This document shows positions 21,467-32,814 of a DNA stretch of 64,000 bases, in pieces. The stretch's first letter is position 1. Each line of letters starts with the position of its first letter. The notes under the pieces were generated by a model. The model made no database searches. It worked only from the letters and a program-made list of their open reading frames with translations, and had not been told where the DNA came from. This DNA comes from Cunninghamia lanceolata. Taxonomy: Eukaryota; Streptophyta; Pinopsida; Cupressales; Cupressaceae. The position numbers and the translations under genes were made by a program. The DNA lies in contig BSBN01001362.1 in the NCBI GenBank assembly GCA_027924645.1, positions 953,501 to 1,017,500 on the forward strand. Direction: 5' to 3'.

Positions 21467-23024
21467 TGTCACAAAGAGACAAACCACTCTTCCTCAATCA
21501 ACCATTCACAAACACAAAATTGAAACTCACAAGACAAGATTGCAACATAACAAATTAACTCAAGAATGTATTAAAATTCTTTATTAAAAAATAAGAACAC
21601 ATTCAAAAAATACAATTTATATTGTTGGCCTTCAATGGCCTCCCTCACAGTTATCAAAACATTCAGTTTTCTTCTTCTTTGGAAGCTAACTCTTCTTCTC
21701 TATTTTTGTCAAAATCTATTTGAGATCCCTGATAGAACCCTCAAATTCCCCCACTTTGTATGCAACCACCTCCCTTCTCTCTTCCCATCTGTGCCTTCCA
21801 CACTCAATCAACCTTTCTGTGGCATCAATTCTACCGCTTTTATTATCTAATTCACCCCTTTTCTATTACTCCTTACCAAGCTGAATTTTTTTTTTCTATC
21901 CTCTGGCAGCCCCCCATCTTTATCATTCTCTGATTGCAGCCAATATTATTTTTTCCCAGCCACAAAAGTGGCGTTCAATATGGCGCTTGTTAAATACAAA
22001 AATAATAATACTTTATTATGCCTCATATGAGGCATTGAAACTTCTCAATATGGCATTTCCTCTATTTCTAGCACTGCCCAAATATATCTATTTATATATC
22101 TTATTTTACTTTAATTGCTATGTGGTAATTTGTCTTAGTTGAGCGGTTCATTTCCCTGAATTATATGCCTCACATGAGGCATTTTAATCTGCAAATTTAA
22201 TTGCTTGGAATATGCTAAGTGGGTGTTTCATTTATGCATTTGTCCTTTCTTTTGACTGTTTTAAACCATTTAATATTTTATGTTTAAAAATATATACAAC
22301 ACTCTCTAAAATGGGTGTTAATAAATTTTGTAAAAGTGTGTATTAAATGCCACATAAATCATTCCTTGTTTACTGCTAAAATTTGACCTCCAAGGATCAA
22401 CATACAACTTTAAAATAGACTAAGCATATCCTCTAACCTGGATCTCTATGAAATCGTTTAAATACCTTCAATAATATCTTGGAAAGTTGTGCAAATATTT
22501 TGAAGAAGAAATTGTGTGACTGTGATAGGATGTGCGGATTGGGTGCCCGTAGGCAAAAATTTCAAAGTTCTCAGTTTTGCATGAAAATTGACAAGGGTGT
22601 TTGGAATATCATAGTAGGACTCGTTGCAGAAAGATTTCTCTCTAGCCTCAAAGAATTTCAAAATTTTAAACTTTCCGTAAATTGCCATCCCCAAACAGAA
22701 AGTTTTAAAATCTCCAAAATAGTGTGACATATGATTGGAAAATCTCTGCCAATGCTATCAAAATACCCTAAAAAATATACCTATGAAAGGATTTGATGCC
22801 AAACCTCACCAATATCGTTGAACAATTGTTTCTGTGAAAAGTGTCAATGTGTGCTGAAACCAAACATATGGTGAAAACTAAATTCTTGCAAATATGATTG
22901 TACAAAGTGTCCCCAACACTGAGATATGCCAATACAAGCCCAAGAAAACCAAAATTGAAAGAAACACACTAAAAATCTTTTTGGGTGATGTCGATTGCAC
23001 GTGCGCTCGGGTGCTCCTGCATCA
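21467..23024 (-). repeat. LTR3 of multimeric element (outermost 5' LTR)
   Basis: 1558 bp ending in the outer terminus TGCATCA, followed by CAACA. It contains GCCTCATATGAGGC (22020-22033) and ATGCCTCACATGAGGCAT (22165-22182). Confidence 0.87.
22091..22182 (-). promoter_or_regulatory. Candidate LTR promoter (LTR3)
   Basis: TATATAAA on the minus strand at 22098-22091 with the intact upstream palindrome at 22165-22182. As the outer 5' LTR, this is the copy that would drive a full-length transcript. Confidence 0.45.
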
Positions 23025-23029
23025 CAACA
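23025..23029. repeat. target-site duplication CAACA (right)
   Basis: Exact copy of 4508-4512, immediately followed by TGAGATATACATGGGG of the interrupted copia LTR. Confidence 0.85.
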
Positions 23030-23891
23030 TGAGATATACATGGGGAAAACCCTTTCGGGTGAAAACCCCACACTCCAAAGCCTACACAATGTATTATCAA
23101 ATCCAAAGAAGATTCAAACACACTTGCAATGCAAGTTCTTTTAGGAGTTCATAAATGTTGAATACTGGAGTAATTTTGGCATCATAACAATACTTGTAAA
23201 TGAACCATAGCACTCCAACTCCAAGCACCAATATATATAGAGAAATACCAAGATGGAGGTAGATTCTAGAGAAGCCACAAAAGAATCTTGTCCAAATCCA
23301 CATGGCCCAAATTCCCAGGCCATAAAGCATGAAAAATACACTTGTCAAAGATTCCCTTTCATCCCTTACAACCCCATACTTGGACACCCCAAATTTTCCC
23401 AAAATAGGTATGACATATTCTCTTACACATCATAAAATTTACCATATGTGACAACAGTTATAGCCGTAAGAGAGATCTATCATAACTAACTATTAATAAA
23501 TGATTATCTTACAACTTGTCATAGTCAAACTTGGGTGCCTACTTTCTCCATCTAAAGATGCTTCTTGACATTTGTCACACCCGTCATAGAATCTTTATTT
23601 TTAGCTCTTACATGTCATAGAATCTGTCATACGTCATAACCTCTTACACAACCCACAAGATGCTGACACATGGCAATGATGTCACCTCAAAATGAGATGC
23701 CTACATTTTCAAATGTTGACTTAACCATCCAAGTCACCTTCCAAGTGGGATGACATGTCAACATGCCACCTCACACTAAATGACAAAACTAGATGATCAA
23801 TATTAAATACAATATAGGAAATTAAATGAATATACAATCAAATAATAAATGCTAGGAAATTGCAAAGGTTGAGACACCTTAATTCTCAACA
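23030..23891 (-). repeat. copia 3' LTR (main part)
   Basis: The internal-side end is well defined: TTCTCAACA at 23891 next to the polypurine tract, so on the minus strand the LTR starts TGTTGAGAATTAAGG. The other side joins the CAACA target site. It contains ACATGGGGAAAACCC near 23040, a motif related to the ACGTGGAAAAC and ACATGGAAACCC blocks in the LTRs at 37600, 43210 and 48520. Confidence 0.75.
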
Positions 23892-23903
23892 TTCTCCCAC
23901 TTG
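23892..23903 (-). other. copia polypurine tract
   Basis: Minus strand CAAGTGGGAGAA directly before the 3' LTR start TGTTGAG, a typical copia arrangement. Confidence 0.82.
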
Positions 23904-23939
23904 TCGAACACCTTGCAAGAGCCAATAGAATGACATAAT

Positions 23940-25560
23940 TTAACTGCTAGAGCCCGAGAGACCCATAGACTTTGAACACCATCTAAACTTCTTTGTGCTC
24001 ACAGGTTTAGTCAAGGAATCTGCAACATTTGTCAAATTGTCAACTTTATCCAAATTCACCTTCCCATCCTCTACCATGTCACAAAAAAATGGTACTGGAC
24101 ATCAATATGCTTAGTCCTCGTGTGGAAAGTAGGATTCTTCACCAAACATATGGCACTTTGACTATCACAACAAATAGTAATCTTCCCTGCATCAAACCCA
24201 ACATCAGAACACAATCTCTTAAGCCAAATGGACTCTTTACAAGAGTGAGTTGCTACTATGTACTCTACTTCAATAGTGGACAAAGAAAGGACATGTTGCT
24301 GCTTACTCATCTAACTAATAGCACCACCAAACATAGTGAACACATAAGCACTAGTGGATCTCCTGCTATCAATGTCACTTGCCCAATCTGAATCTAAAAA
24401 TCCTCGAATACAAAGTGAATTCTGAGGTCCTGTAGGATAACCATGATAACATAGAGAATACTTGGAAGTACCCCACAAATATCTAAACACTCTCTTCATC
24501 GCATCCCAATGTACCCATCTAGGATTACCCATAAACTAACTAAGGACTCCCACTTCTTGGGCAATGTTTGGTCTTGTATAGACCATAGCATACATCAAGC
24601 TACCAACTGCACTAGCATAAGGAACTTTTCTCATATCCTCCATCTCTAAAGGAGACTTTAGACAATTTACAATGGATAACTTTGTCCCCATCATAACAGG
24701 AATAGTCAACGGTCTACAAGCTACCATGTTGAATCTCTCCAAAATGGTGTTCACCTACTTACTCTGGCCTAACCAAAGCTTTCTATTAGCTCTATCTCTT
24801 CTGATTTCCATTCCAAGATTGTACCTAGTTGCCCCTAGATCTTTCATCTCAAACCATGCTGACAACTAAGACTTCAAATTAGAAATAAAACTTTTAACAT
24901 TCCTAATGAACAACATATCATCAACATATGATGCAATAATGAGAATTTGACCATTATCCATTTTATAATAAACATAATGATATGATTTCAATCTTAGAAA
25001 TCCTAAACTCAACACAAAGGCATCAAATTTCTGGTACCACATTCTGGGAGATTGGTTCAAACCATTCAAAGACTTTTTCAACTTACAAACTAGATTTTCT
25101 TTACCTTTTACCACGTAGTACTTTGGTTGTGACATATAGATTTCTTCCTCCAAGTCACCATGAAGGAAAGTTGTCTTCGTGCATCCATCTTTTCAACTTC
25201 TAAATTGTATGCTGCAACAAGTGATAACAAGAATCTGATAGATGTCAGCTTTGCAATGGGAGATAAAATCTCACCTTAATCTATTCCCTCAACCTAGGAA
25301 TAACCCTTCGCGACCAACCTTACTTTGAACTTCTTAACACTGCCATCTAAACCAAACTTCTTCTTGAACACCCATTTGCATCCAACAAGTTTATGTCCAT
25401 TAGGCAAGGGCACCGGATCCCAGATATTATTTTTCTTCAAGGAAGCCATCTCTTCTTCCATGGCCTCTTTCTAGGAATCTACATCACTCATATCCATAGC
25501 CTTCCTTACGGTCCTAGGCTCATCAGTGTTAGAAATCAAAGAAAAAATACAACTGGAATC
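23940..25560 (-). pseudogene. copia RT-RNase H remnant
   Basis: RT is shown by LVCKLKKSLNGLNQSPRMWY and ASYVDDMLF (catalytic YVDD) at 25153-24866, followed by the VGSLMYAMVYTRPNIAQEVG region (24754-24536). RNase H follows, with FLDSDWASDIDSRRSTSAYV (24532-24311) and LSTIEVEYIVATHSCKESIW plus KHIDVQYHF (24310-24071). The expected polyprotein end (NLTNVADSLTKP-like) lies near 24030-23990. Stops separate these pieces, including one at the GGAIS/SKQQHVLS joint near 24310. Usual activity is copying of element RNA to DNA in virus-like particles; this copy is dead. Confidence 0.9.
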
Positions 25561-25644
25561 ATGCAATGAATAAAAAAACCTATCAGGCTATCGCCTTATC
25601 TGTGTGGACCTCCTCAAAAGTTGATATTGAGGCTCTTCTTCTTC

Positions 25645-26660
25645 TTATGAACTTTTAGAGCTACTAGAGATCTCCTCATCATTAGGTTGAACATATGTCT
25701 TTGGTTCAACTTTCTTAGGGGTGGAAGGAAGCTGAACCACATCCTCTTTTGTCTCTTCTTTCTCTAGTTGTAGAGCAACTAAAGAAGGATTGAGCTCTCT
25801 GAAGATCACACTTCTACTATACAGGACTCTCTCGACCACTAGATCCCAAAGCTTGTACCCTTTCACTCAGAATCCATAACCGATGAAGATACACTTCACA
25901 ACCTTGTTCTTAAACTTAGACCTCTTCTCCTTAGGCACATGTGCATATGCCTCACAACCAATACTTGAATGTGTCTCAATGAAATCTTTTTACCAAACCA
26001 CACGTCCATAGGTATCTTATCAATGAGCGCCGATCTAGGAGACCTATTAACCAGGTAACAAGTGGTAGTAACAGCTTCAACTCAGAACTTTTGTTCAAGG
26101 ATAGCTCCACTTAGCATAGTCCTAGCCCTCTCCATCAATGTTCTATTCATCCTCTCTTCAACTCCATTCTGCTGAGGGGTATACAGAGTTGTCTTGTGCC
26201 TCTCAATCCCATGTTCTTTACAGAACTTGTTGAAATTTTCTGAACAAAACTCATTACTGTTTTCAGTCTCCAAACACTTAATCTTTCTACCCTTCTAATT
26301 CTCTACAAGAGATTTTAACTCTTTGAATCTACTAAAGATTTCAGATTTCCTTAGATAAGGAAATACACCCATGTCCTTCTACTATAATCATCAATGAATG
26401 AAACAAAATAAACAGATTTTGAAATCAAAGGAACATTAACATGACCAAACACATCAGAATGAATCAAGTCCAACACCTCAGAAGATTTGTGAGAACTAAA
26501 ATAAAACTGAACATAGTTTTATTTTTCATAAATGCAATGTTCACAAAAATTAAACTTAAGGTACAATCATTCATACCCTCAATGAGGTTTTTATTTTTTA
26601 GGGTCCTCAAACCCTTTTCACCAATGTGACCAAGCCTTTGGTGTCATAAAATTAGATGAC
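25645..26660 (-). pseudogene. copia integrase remnant
   Basis: The integrase core shows FCKEHGIERHKTTLYTPQQN followed by GVEERMNRTLMERARTMLSG at 26273-26082, including the conserved Glu of the DDE triad. The gag-pre-integrase module (WHQRLGHIGEKG-like) lies near 26590-26660 on another frame. The linker YKLWDLVVERVLYSRSVIFR, which normally joins integrase to RT, is at 25866-25645. First catalytic-Asp motifs lie in damaged sequence (about 26300-26520). Upstream coding sequence is absent. Confidence 0.88.
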
Positions 26661-26680
26661 TAATCTTTAACTTATCTTAA

Positions 26681-27189
26681 CTAAAGAAACACCATTTAAT
26701 ATATTTGGATTTATTCCAGTCCAAGGCCCTTTGTAAAATGGTTCATAACAACCTTTTTTAAATACTTTTTATTGGATTCCAATATGTATATTATCATATT
26801 CCAATAAAGCTAGTATCAAATTCAAGTAGCACATATTTAGAAATTTCAATACTATTGCTATTAAAATTCTATAATGCAAGTTTTACATTCCAATACATAT
26901 ATAAAATCTACTTTCAAATTAGTATATAGGGAAGAGTGTAATTCCCCTTATTAGAAGAAAGGGGGGTTGGTTGATTGGTAATGGATCAAGCATGGTCCTA
27001 CTATCTTGATTGACGAGTGTACAATATATGAGCGGTAAGTGAGTATGGTCCTATTGCAATTTTTTATACACACGTAAAATCAAAATCCATTTTTATTTTC
27101 TTTTATTTTTATAACATTCACCACTCTAATGGTTGAGAATATATATTACAAAGATTTTTTTGATGAATGAGTACTTATATTAGTTGTAA
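26681..27189. other. AT-rich spacer, nothing recognised
   Basis: Between the truncated copia 5' side and the LINE 3' end. No ORF, terminus or repeat was identified. The truncation point of the copia element lies at or near its left edge. Confidence 0.4.
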
Positions 27190-28766
27190 AAAAAGATAAT
27201 ATTACACATATTCACAAAAAAAAGTGGGTGGAAGAAGTCACACCCCAAAGTCCATATGAGGCCAAGCCCAACTCATCAAAATACAAGACAACAAGCTAAA
27301 GCCAGTAAGTGGAAAGAGATATACATGTAAAGAAGGGTCATGGTCATTCGATTTGCCTCATACATCAATGGGGTATGGGTAATCAAGAATAGGCTCCCAA
27401 TTGGTGATCATTCCCTCTTCATTTTTTTTCTTGGTAGACTGAGTGTCATAAGAAGTCAAGATAGCCAAAGAAAGGAGAGGAAACTTGCTAGAATCTAGTT
27501 ATGTAGGCACCCCCTAGTCATTTGGGTCAGAGGAGGCAAAAGGTGGGTGGGATGGATGAGACCAGTTGTGAGCAGATTGATCACTAGATCTTCGAGGGGG
27601 ATAGGAACTACGTGTTTAAGAATTATGACCTCATTGAGTAGATTGATTACATCCATGCCAATGCCCATGGGGTGGAGAGTGATCCCTGCTTGAGGCTAGA
27701 GTTAGTGGTACTGTAGTAATCATGCATGGGGCATTACCCTAGTGATCTAAAAGCACTTGAGGATGCACCACTTCAAGTGTAACTTTGTTGGTTTGCACTT
27801 GAATCTTTTCATAAGAACATTGGAGCAAATCATAGCTTAAGTATAAATAAAGAATGAATATCAATAGAACAACTAGTGAAAACAACAAATTTCTATCTTT
27901 CTAAATGCTAAAAAGAATTTCCACCTTGAAAGCATGGCACATCTGGGTAAATTTAATAGGAAATATAGGCCAATCTCCCAATAAGACCATATGCCATAAG
28001 AAGGGCTTAGGTCTAAAAGGATTGAAAAATCCATGGATATAATTCCAAGCTTCTTGAGCTCTAGGACAAAACTACAAAAAGTTCTTGAGAGTATCTTGTC
28101 CATAAAATGGGTAGTAAGGATTGACAACTCCTAGATGAGATAATTTGGTACTAATGGGAAGGCCCTAGTAGAGAATGCACTAGGAAAAATGAGCTAGCTT
28201 TGGCTCAAGAATAGTTGACCAAATAGTCTGGAACCTGCATTGCCAAGAGCTGAACAAGGATAGGAGAAGCCATTTGTGATTCAAGTTAGGCACCATGTGG
28301 AGATGTAGGGATAGCCAGGCATATCCCTTGCAAGGTTTGTAGTTCTAAAATGGTGTGTTTGGGTACCATTTCTAATCCTTCCACCAAGGTTTGATGTAAC
28401 AAACCCCTATTTTGTGCAACATATTGAGGGGAACTAAACCAATAATATTCTGGTAAGTCTCCAAATCCTAATTTGAGAGTTTGTAAATTTCAATTTGGCC
28501 TTAGGATAGGCAAGAAAATTCTTAGTAGTTTTGGAAAAAATATTAGGTAGAGTCTTGATACCCATGTTAGAGAATTTTAAAGCATAAATCCATGGAGCCT
28601 TGGTAGGTGGTTGATCTTGATGAAAAAAATAGGAAACCACCAAATGAATTGATGATTAATAGATAATCCCTTATGAAAGTCATTTCCATCCCATAAGAGC
28701 CAAGGTTTGATGGCCTCCTAAGATTTCCAAATGATTTTAATAATAAAAGTGCCTTGAATCTAAATG

Positions 28767-28771
28767 GGTTC
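28767..28771. repeat. target-site duplication GGTTC (left of solo LTR)
   Basis: GGTTC precedes TGTAGACACC and recurs at 29764-29768. The uninterrupted LINE at 1-2345 aligns across this point with a single copy of the corresponding sequence. Confidence 0.8.
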
Positions 28772-29763
28772 TGTAGACACCTAAAATTGACTTGCTTTTG
28801 CAAACCAATTTATCCCTCCTATTAATGGAATAAAATCATTTTATCCCTAACCATTTGTCTATCCCTTGTGATCAATTAACTTATGTAATTTATCACTAAG
28901 ACCTTACAACACTATCCCTCATTAATCAAATAAATATTTCCCAAAATTTATTTGGTTCAATTCTCCTTTTCCCTAATCCTCATTAATTAGATAAATCATG
29001 GTTATCTAATTGATCTAGCCTACTAATTGACCTACCCTAACCTACCCTAGCCTACCTCATCCTAGCCCTAGGATCAATTAAGCAAAACCTCTATTTAATT
29101 AGTCCTAACCTCTCATTTGGGTGATCAAACCTAGTTTAACACCCTTCCCCACATCCCCCAAATTTAAAATTGAAATAAATCACACATCACATTTACTTCT
29201 CTTACACACCCCTTACCTCACCCATACTCATTCATTACCTCTTATCCCCAAAATGAATTCTTAATTCATTTCCCATTCCCCAAATGAATTTTTAATTCAT
29301 TTTCCATTCTTTCACACCCATACCTCATTTAATCACCCCTTTCCCCAAAATGAATAAAAGATTTACTTTTATTCCTAGCCCTTGATCTCATCTTTCAATC
29401 CTCACCCTCCATCCTCATTTCCAAAACTCTATAAATGAGACCCTCTCTAAGCCATTTAGGAGAGACTTCTTCATGCATCAAACCTCTGCCAAAATCACTC
29501 CACAATCTCCTCATCATACCTCCATAATGTCAAAATCTTGCCTCATCTCCATCTAATCTATCTGAATCCACTTGTCTCTCATCTACATTTGTGTTGAAAA
29601 GCCTTGAGCAATCCACATCTATACACTAGTCTTGGGTAAAATCGGAGGAGACTATCGGGTGCAACTCCTTCCCTCTTGTGCTTGTGAGTTCATTATGAAG
29701 GTATAATCATTGTATTTGCATTTGATTCAGATTCTAACTTTCATTTTGTTCTCATTGATCATA
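28772..29763 (+). repeat. Solo LTR (gypsy-like) in LINE
   Basis: 992 bp beginning TGTAGACACC, a start common in plant gypsy LTRs, and ending GATCATA. The terminal CA has apparently become TA. It contains a TATA box at 29430 on the plus strand, and an inverted pair AATTAGATAA/TTATCTAATT at 28985-29011. No internal domain or second LTR exists, so it is a product of LTR-LTR recombination. Confidence 0.8.
29430..29437 (+). promoter_or_regulatory. TATA box of solo LTR
   Basis: TATAAATG in the context CTCTATAAATGAGACC, two thirds into the LTR and on its sense strand, the expected U3/R location. Confidence 0.5.
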
Positions 29764-29768
29764 GGTTC
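29764..29768. repeat. target-site duplication GGTTC (right of solo LTR)
   Basis: Second copy of 28767-28771, followed directly by LINE sequence matching the plus-strand copy near 230-265. Confidence 0.8.
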
Positions 29769-30399
29769 CTTCATTAGAAGAATGGTATAGAGACGAAGAC
29801 CCTTTCAAGAACGACGCCCATTAGGAACTCTAGTAGAAATGTAGTGCTAATCAAAATATTCTAGGCTTCATTTCCTTCAAGGGCTCTGATTATCCATTTG
29901 GCTTGATATGCCAAACCTTGGTGTTGGATTGAAATCAATATCGGACCTTAATAATCAAGAGGGAGGCAATAAAAATACCAAACCACATGATGGAACCCTT
30001 TGACAATATTAACAGAGGCCCATAGAAAGTCCCTCAGAAGTTTTTCAACCTTCAGGTAGGAAGATCTAGAATGAACCCAACATGAAGATTAATAGACATG
30101 TGTAGCAACTAAAATTTTGGAACACACCTAAAATTCCTACCAAGGATAGGGGCTTAGTAATCCCTGGAAGGCTATTTTCTTCTCAATTCTAGCAATAGCC
30201 ACTTGCCACAAGGCAAAAGGAATGGCAAGGAACCTAACAACTTTCTCATGATCAATCCATTTCTTGCCATAGGAGTCTATTTAGGTAGGTTCGTTTAAAA
30301 TAGATTGTTTGTAATATTTATCTTTTTGCCATTGGATACTTGATCTAGAATCCTTACAAAAAACATTTAGGCATTGTAGCATCTATTTGGTATTGTTTT

Positions 30400-31290
30400 C
30401 TTCTTCCAAGAGATTAGGAAAGAATCATCTGCAAAGTGACCATTGACAAGCTACATTGTGGGACTAAGCAAGGAAATGACTTTAACCAAGTTCTATGAAA
30501 CAACATTAGCCAGGAGATAGCCAAAGCATTTTGCAACAAGCACGTTAAGATCTGGCGCCTTAAATGAAAGCCTTGGGAAATGGATTGAAAAAGGCCAAAT
30601 AAAGGAGATTTCTAGCCACTAAAGGTAATGCACGCATAAGTGTCAACAAAGAGCATTTTTACCAGACACACATTTTGGACCAAATCCTAAAGCTTGAAGC
30701 ATAGAAAGGATAAATGGCCACTCAATGTAATCATAAGCTTTGGTCAAGTCAATTGTAATAAACATGGTTTGCTATTGAGAACATCTATCCCATTCCATTC
30801 CTTCCCATATCACAATGATATTATCAAGAATATACCTAGATTTTATGAATCTAGTTTGCTCAAGACAAACAAATTGAGGAAGAAGATGGTGAAGCTTTAG
30901 AGCAAGTGCCTTGGCAATGATTTTGTAGGAGACATTGAGCAAGGTGATTAGTCTCTAGCTATAGATTCTTGGGGGTCACCAGACTCAGGTATGAACTTTA
31001 TATTCCCTTTGTTTATAATATTTTCTAAGGAATTAGAATGAAAAGCTTCAACATAAATTTTATGAAGATCTTCACCAACCAATTCAAATAGGTCTTTATA
31101 GAATTCATAGGGAAAACCATCACAATGAGGGGCCTTATCATTGGCCATAGAAAATATAGCTTCCTTGAGGTTGTCTTCAGTGACAAGATAATCATAGAAG
31201 ACCTGCTGGGATCGAGAGACTTGGTAGGGAACAACACTCCAATACTGTTGTAGAGCAATGTCTCATTCATGAGTGGCTTCCTGAGCTTTG
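30400..31290 (-). pseudogene. LINE reverse transcriptase domain
   Basis: Characteristic plant LINE RT blocks on the minus strand: MANDKAPHCDGFPYEFYKDL, then NIINKGNIKFIPESGDP (31148-30948), then LLNVSYKIIAKALALKLHH (about 30940-30890), FITIDLTKAYDYIEWPF (about 30760-30710) and the catalytic GHFADDS near 30430. It would prime reverse transcription at the nicked target. A stop at the end of the SIARD segment and further stops downstream inactivate it. Confidence 0.88.
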
Positions 31291-31899
31291 AGGCTTGTTC
31301 ATAGTGATGAATGAAATACTAAAGAATAATAGACAATTCATTCAAAAGATGCTATCCTTCTCTAATTTTTTATGGCTTGAGAAGTATGATGGTAGTGTAG
31401 GGCTTGGAAAAAATCCTTGGAAATCCAATCACCAATCTTGAGCCAAAGAAGCCTAGCTTTAATTTGTGCTTCTCTAGTAGTATGGTTTTCAACAATTTAC
31501 TTTTATTGTCGAAGCTTAGTAACTCTTAGCTAGAAGAGATGAGAAAAGGGTTGAGCCTCCAAAGTGGTCATGGATTTGCAAAGCTCTACGATGGTGGCAT
31601 CATATGAGAAATGATATAATCTATTTAGTCTATAGCCATTTATGCAAAGGAAGTAGGATGTGCTTTGGAGGGCACCATTCCACTTATCGATCCATCCTAT
31701 ATGATGTGAAGGACATGGCTCTATATTCCACACGTGTTGGATATGAACCACTATGGGTTGATGAGTCAACATAGACATGTTAAGGAATAATTGTGAATGT
31801 TTAGCCTTGGGAGTAGAAAATTTCCATTTAATACAAAACTATATGGGGAAGTGATCTTAAAGGAAAATGTTTGGTAAAGGATCCATTGGTAGATGAGAA

Positions 31900-32640
31900 C
31901 AACTAGAAATGAAAAGAAAGATTGCATTGACATCATGTCTCTAGCAAGCTGTTTGTACACTTTGTCAGAGTTAACCCTCAAATTGATCCATGTAAACCAA
32001 GACATATGATAATGGTGGTGACAAAGATTGGGATAAAAAGCCCCAATTTATTGTGCATGTAGTACTATGCATCTCTTTCAACAGTTGCCCAATGCATAGG
32101 TAGAACCCGACATTTATCACTCGCCATTTCAACCATATTAAAATCTCCACATATAATCCAAGTGGTAGCATGAATTGAATTAGTGATCTATCTCCAAAGG
32201 GAAGATGTTTCAACAACATCATTAGAAGCATAAACATTAATAACTCAATGAATGATTATTAATGTTGAAAAGGGCTTATAGAGTTCTATTGGTGGGGTCA
32301 TATCCTTGGTCAACTAAATGTGACTATCATTTAGGAGAGATAAAGGTGATAACACCACCACAACCTACATCATGATTGCTACACAAGAAATGACTTTCTA
32401 GCCAAATAACATGACAGACAACAAAAAGAAAAAGATAGAAATTTTCACTTCTTGCAAATAGAGAATGTCTAAGCCTAGAAATATTTGATGAGTGCCTCGT
32501 ACAAAATATTTTTTTGTGAGGTTTGTCAGACCTTGAACATTCCAAGAGAAAAAAAATCATTGATGAGAGTCGAGTCATAGACTCTCTATCCAACTCATCA
32601 ATAGCAACCTAACTATTTTGGAAGAATTCATTCTTTGAGG
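31900..32640 (-). pseudogene. LINE apurinic-type endonuclease domain
   Basis: The N-terminal FFSWNVQGLTNLTKKYF (about 32560-32510) matches the usual SWNVRGL start of plant LINE endonucleases. The motif TWIICGDFNMVEMASDK near 32150-32100 carries the GDFN catalytic block. Several in-frame stops are present. This enzyme nicks target DNA to start target-primed reverse transcription. Confidence 0.85.
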
Positions 32641-32648
32641 AGGCATTG

Positions 32649-32809
32649 TGTCACATCCTGTTTATTTTTCCTAGTTAAATATTGATTAAACCGAAGGATT
32701 AGAAAAGATAATTGAGTATGATAATTATCTTTAGAATTGTAATTTAAATGATTCTAGTAATGATTAATCATTTATGAATTATATTTAAATTTCAATTTAT
32801 AACGATGAC
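32649..32809 (+). repeat. Possible LTR start (TGTCACATCC) hosting the solo LTR
   Basis: TGTCACATCC begins exactly where LINE similarity ends, and it resembles an LTR terminus. The sequence is cut at 32814 by the solo LTR and should resume at 35497. No matching second LTR or end was found, so this is tentative. Confidence 0.3.
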
Positions 32810-32814
32810 TAACT
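32810..32814. repeat. target-site duplication TAACT (left)
   Basis: TAACT before TGATGATGTTAGG, repeated at 35492-35496 after CTCCTACA. Confidence 0.85.

Larger units (their letters stand above)
4513..23024 (-). mobile_element. Multimeric non-autonomous LTR element (4 LTRs, 3 internal domains)
   Basis: A single 18.5-kb insertion flanked by CAACA duplications, with perfect 7-bp inverted outer termini (TGATGCA...TGCATCA). Inside, about 1.55-kb LTRs alternate with about 1.1-kb internal domains: LTR0 4513-6060, int1 6061-7177, LTR1 7178-17690 (interrupted by a gypsy element), int2 17691-18807, LTR2 18808-20361, int3 20362-21466, LTR3 21467-23024. Orientation is minus because each internal domain has an initiator-Met-tRNA primer site (TGGTATCAGAGT on the minus strand) two bases from the adjacent LTR. 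No gag, protease, integrase or reverse transcriptase is present, so it is a LARD/TRIM-like parasite needing enzymes supplied in trans. The tandem form is what unequal recombination between LTRs of sister copies would give. A satellite origin is unlikely given the primer sites and the outer target duplication. Confidence 0.88.
23030..26680 (-). mobile_element. Ty1/copia retrotransposon, 5'-truncated, with split LTR
   Basis: A minus-strand copia element of which the 3' LTR, polypurine tract and most of pol (RNase H, RT, integrase, part of the gag-pre-integrase module) remain. Its 5' end stops near 26680, where recognisable coding similarity ends; no 5' LTR, primer site or gag is seen. The LTR portion 23030-23891 probably continued leftward before the multimer inserted, so its outer end should lie just before 4508. 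Pol is fragmented by stops. Order integrase, then RT, then RNase H is the copia order. Confidence 0.9.
27190..32648 (-). mobile_element. LINE (L1-like) ORF2 copy, interrupted by a solo LTR
   Basis: Minus-strand non-LTR retrotransposon covering endonuclease (about 32610-31900), reverse transcriptase (about 31290-30400), a long C-terminal region (to about 27900) and a 3' untranslated region ending in A-rich sequence near 27190. A 992-bp solo LTR sits at 28772-29763. Homology to the plus-strand fragment at 1-2345 holds on both sides of that insertion, confirming the interruption. Stops and frameshifts are numerous. ORF1 is not attached: the left copy begins at the ORF2 start, where an unrelated TGTCACATCC sequence begins at 32649. 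Confidence 0.85.

Noticed and set aside
4513..23024. Satellite or segmental tandem duplication of host DNA
   Set aside because: Primer-binding sites at each junction, TG...CA-type termini and a single CAACA target duplication identify a retroelement multimer.
23097..23402. Minus-strand 101-codon frame with hydrophobic stretches as a membrane protein
   Set aside because: It lies wholly within the copia LTR and overlaps other equally long frames.
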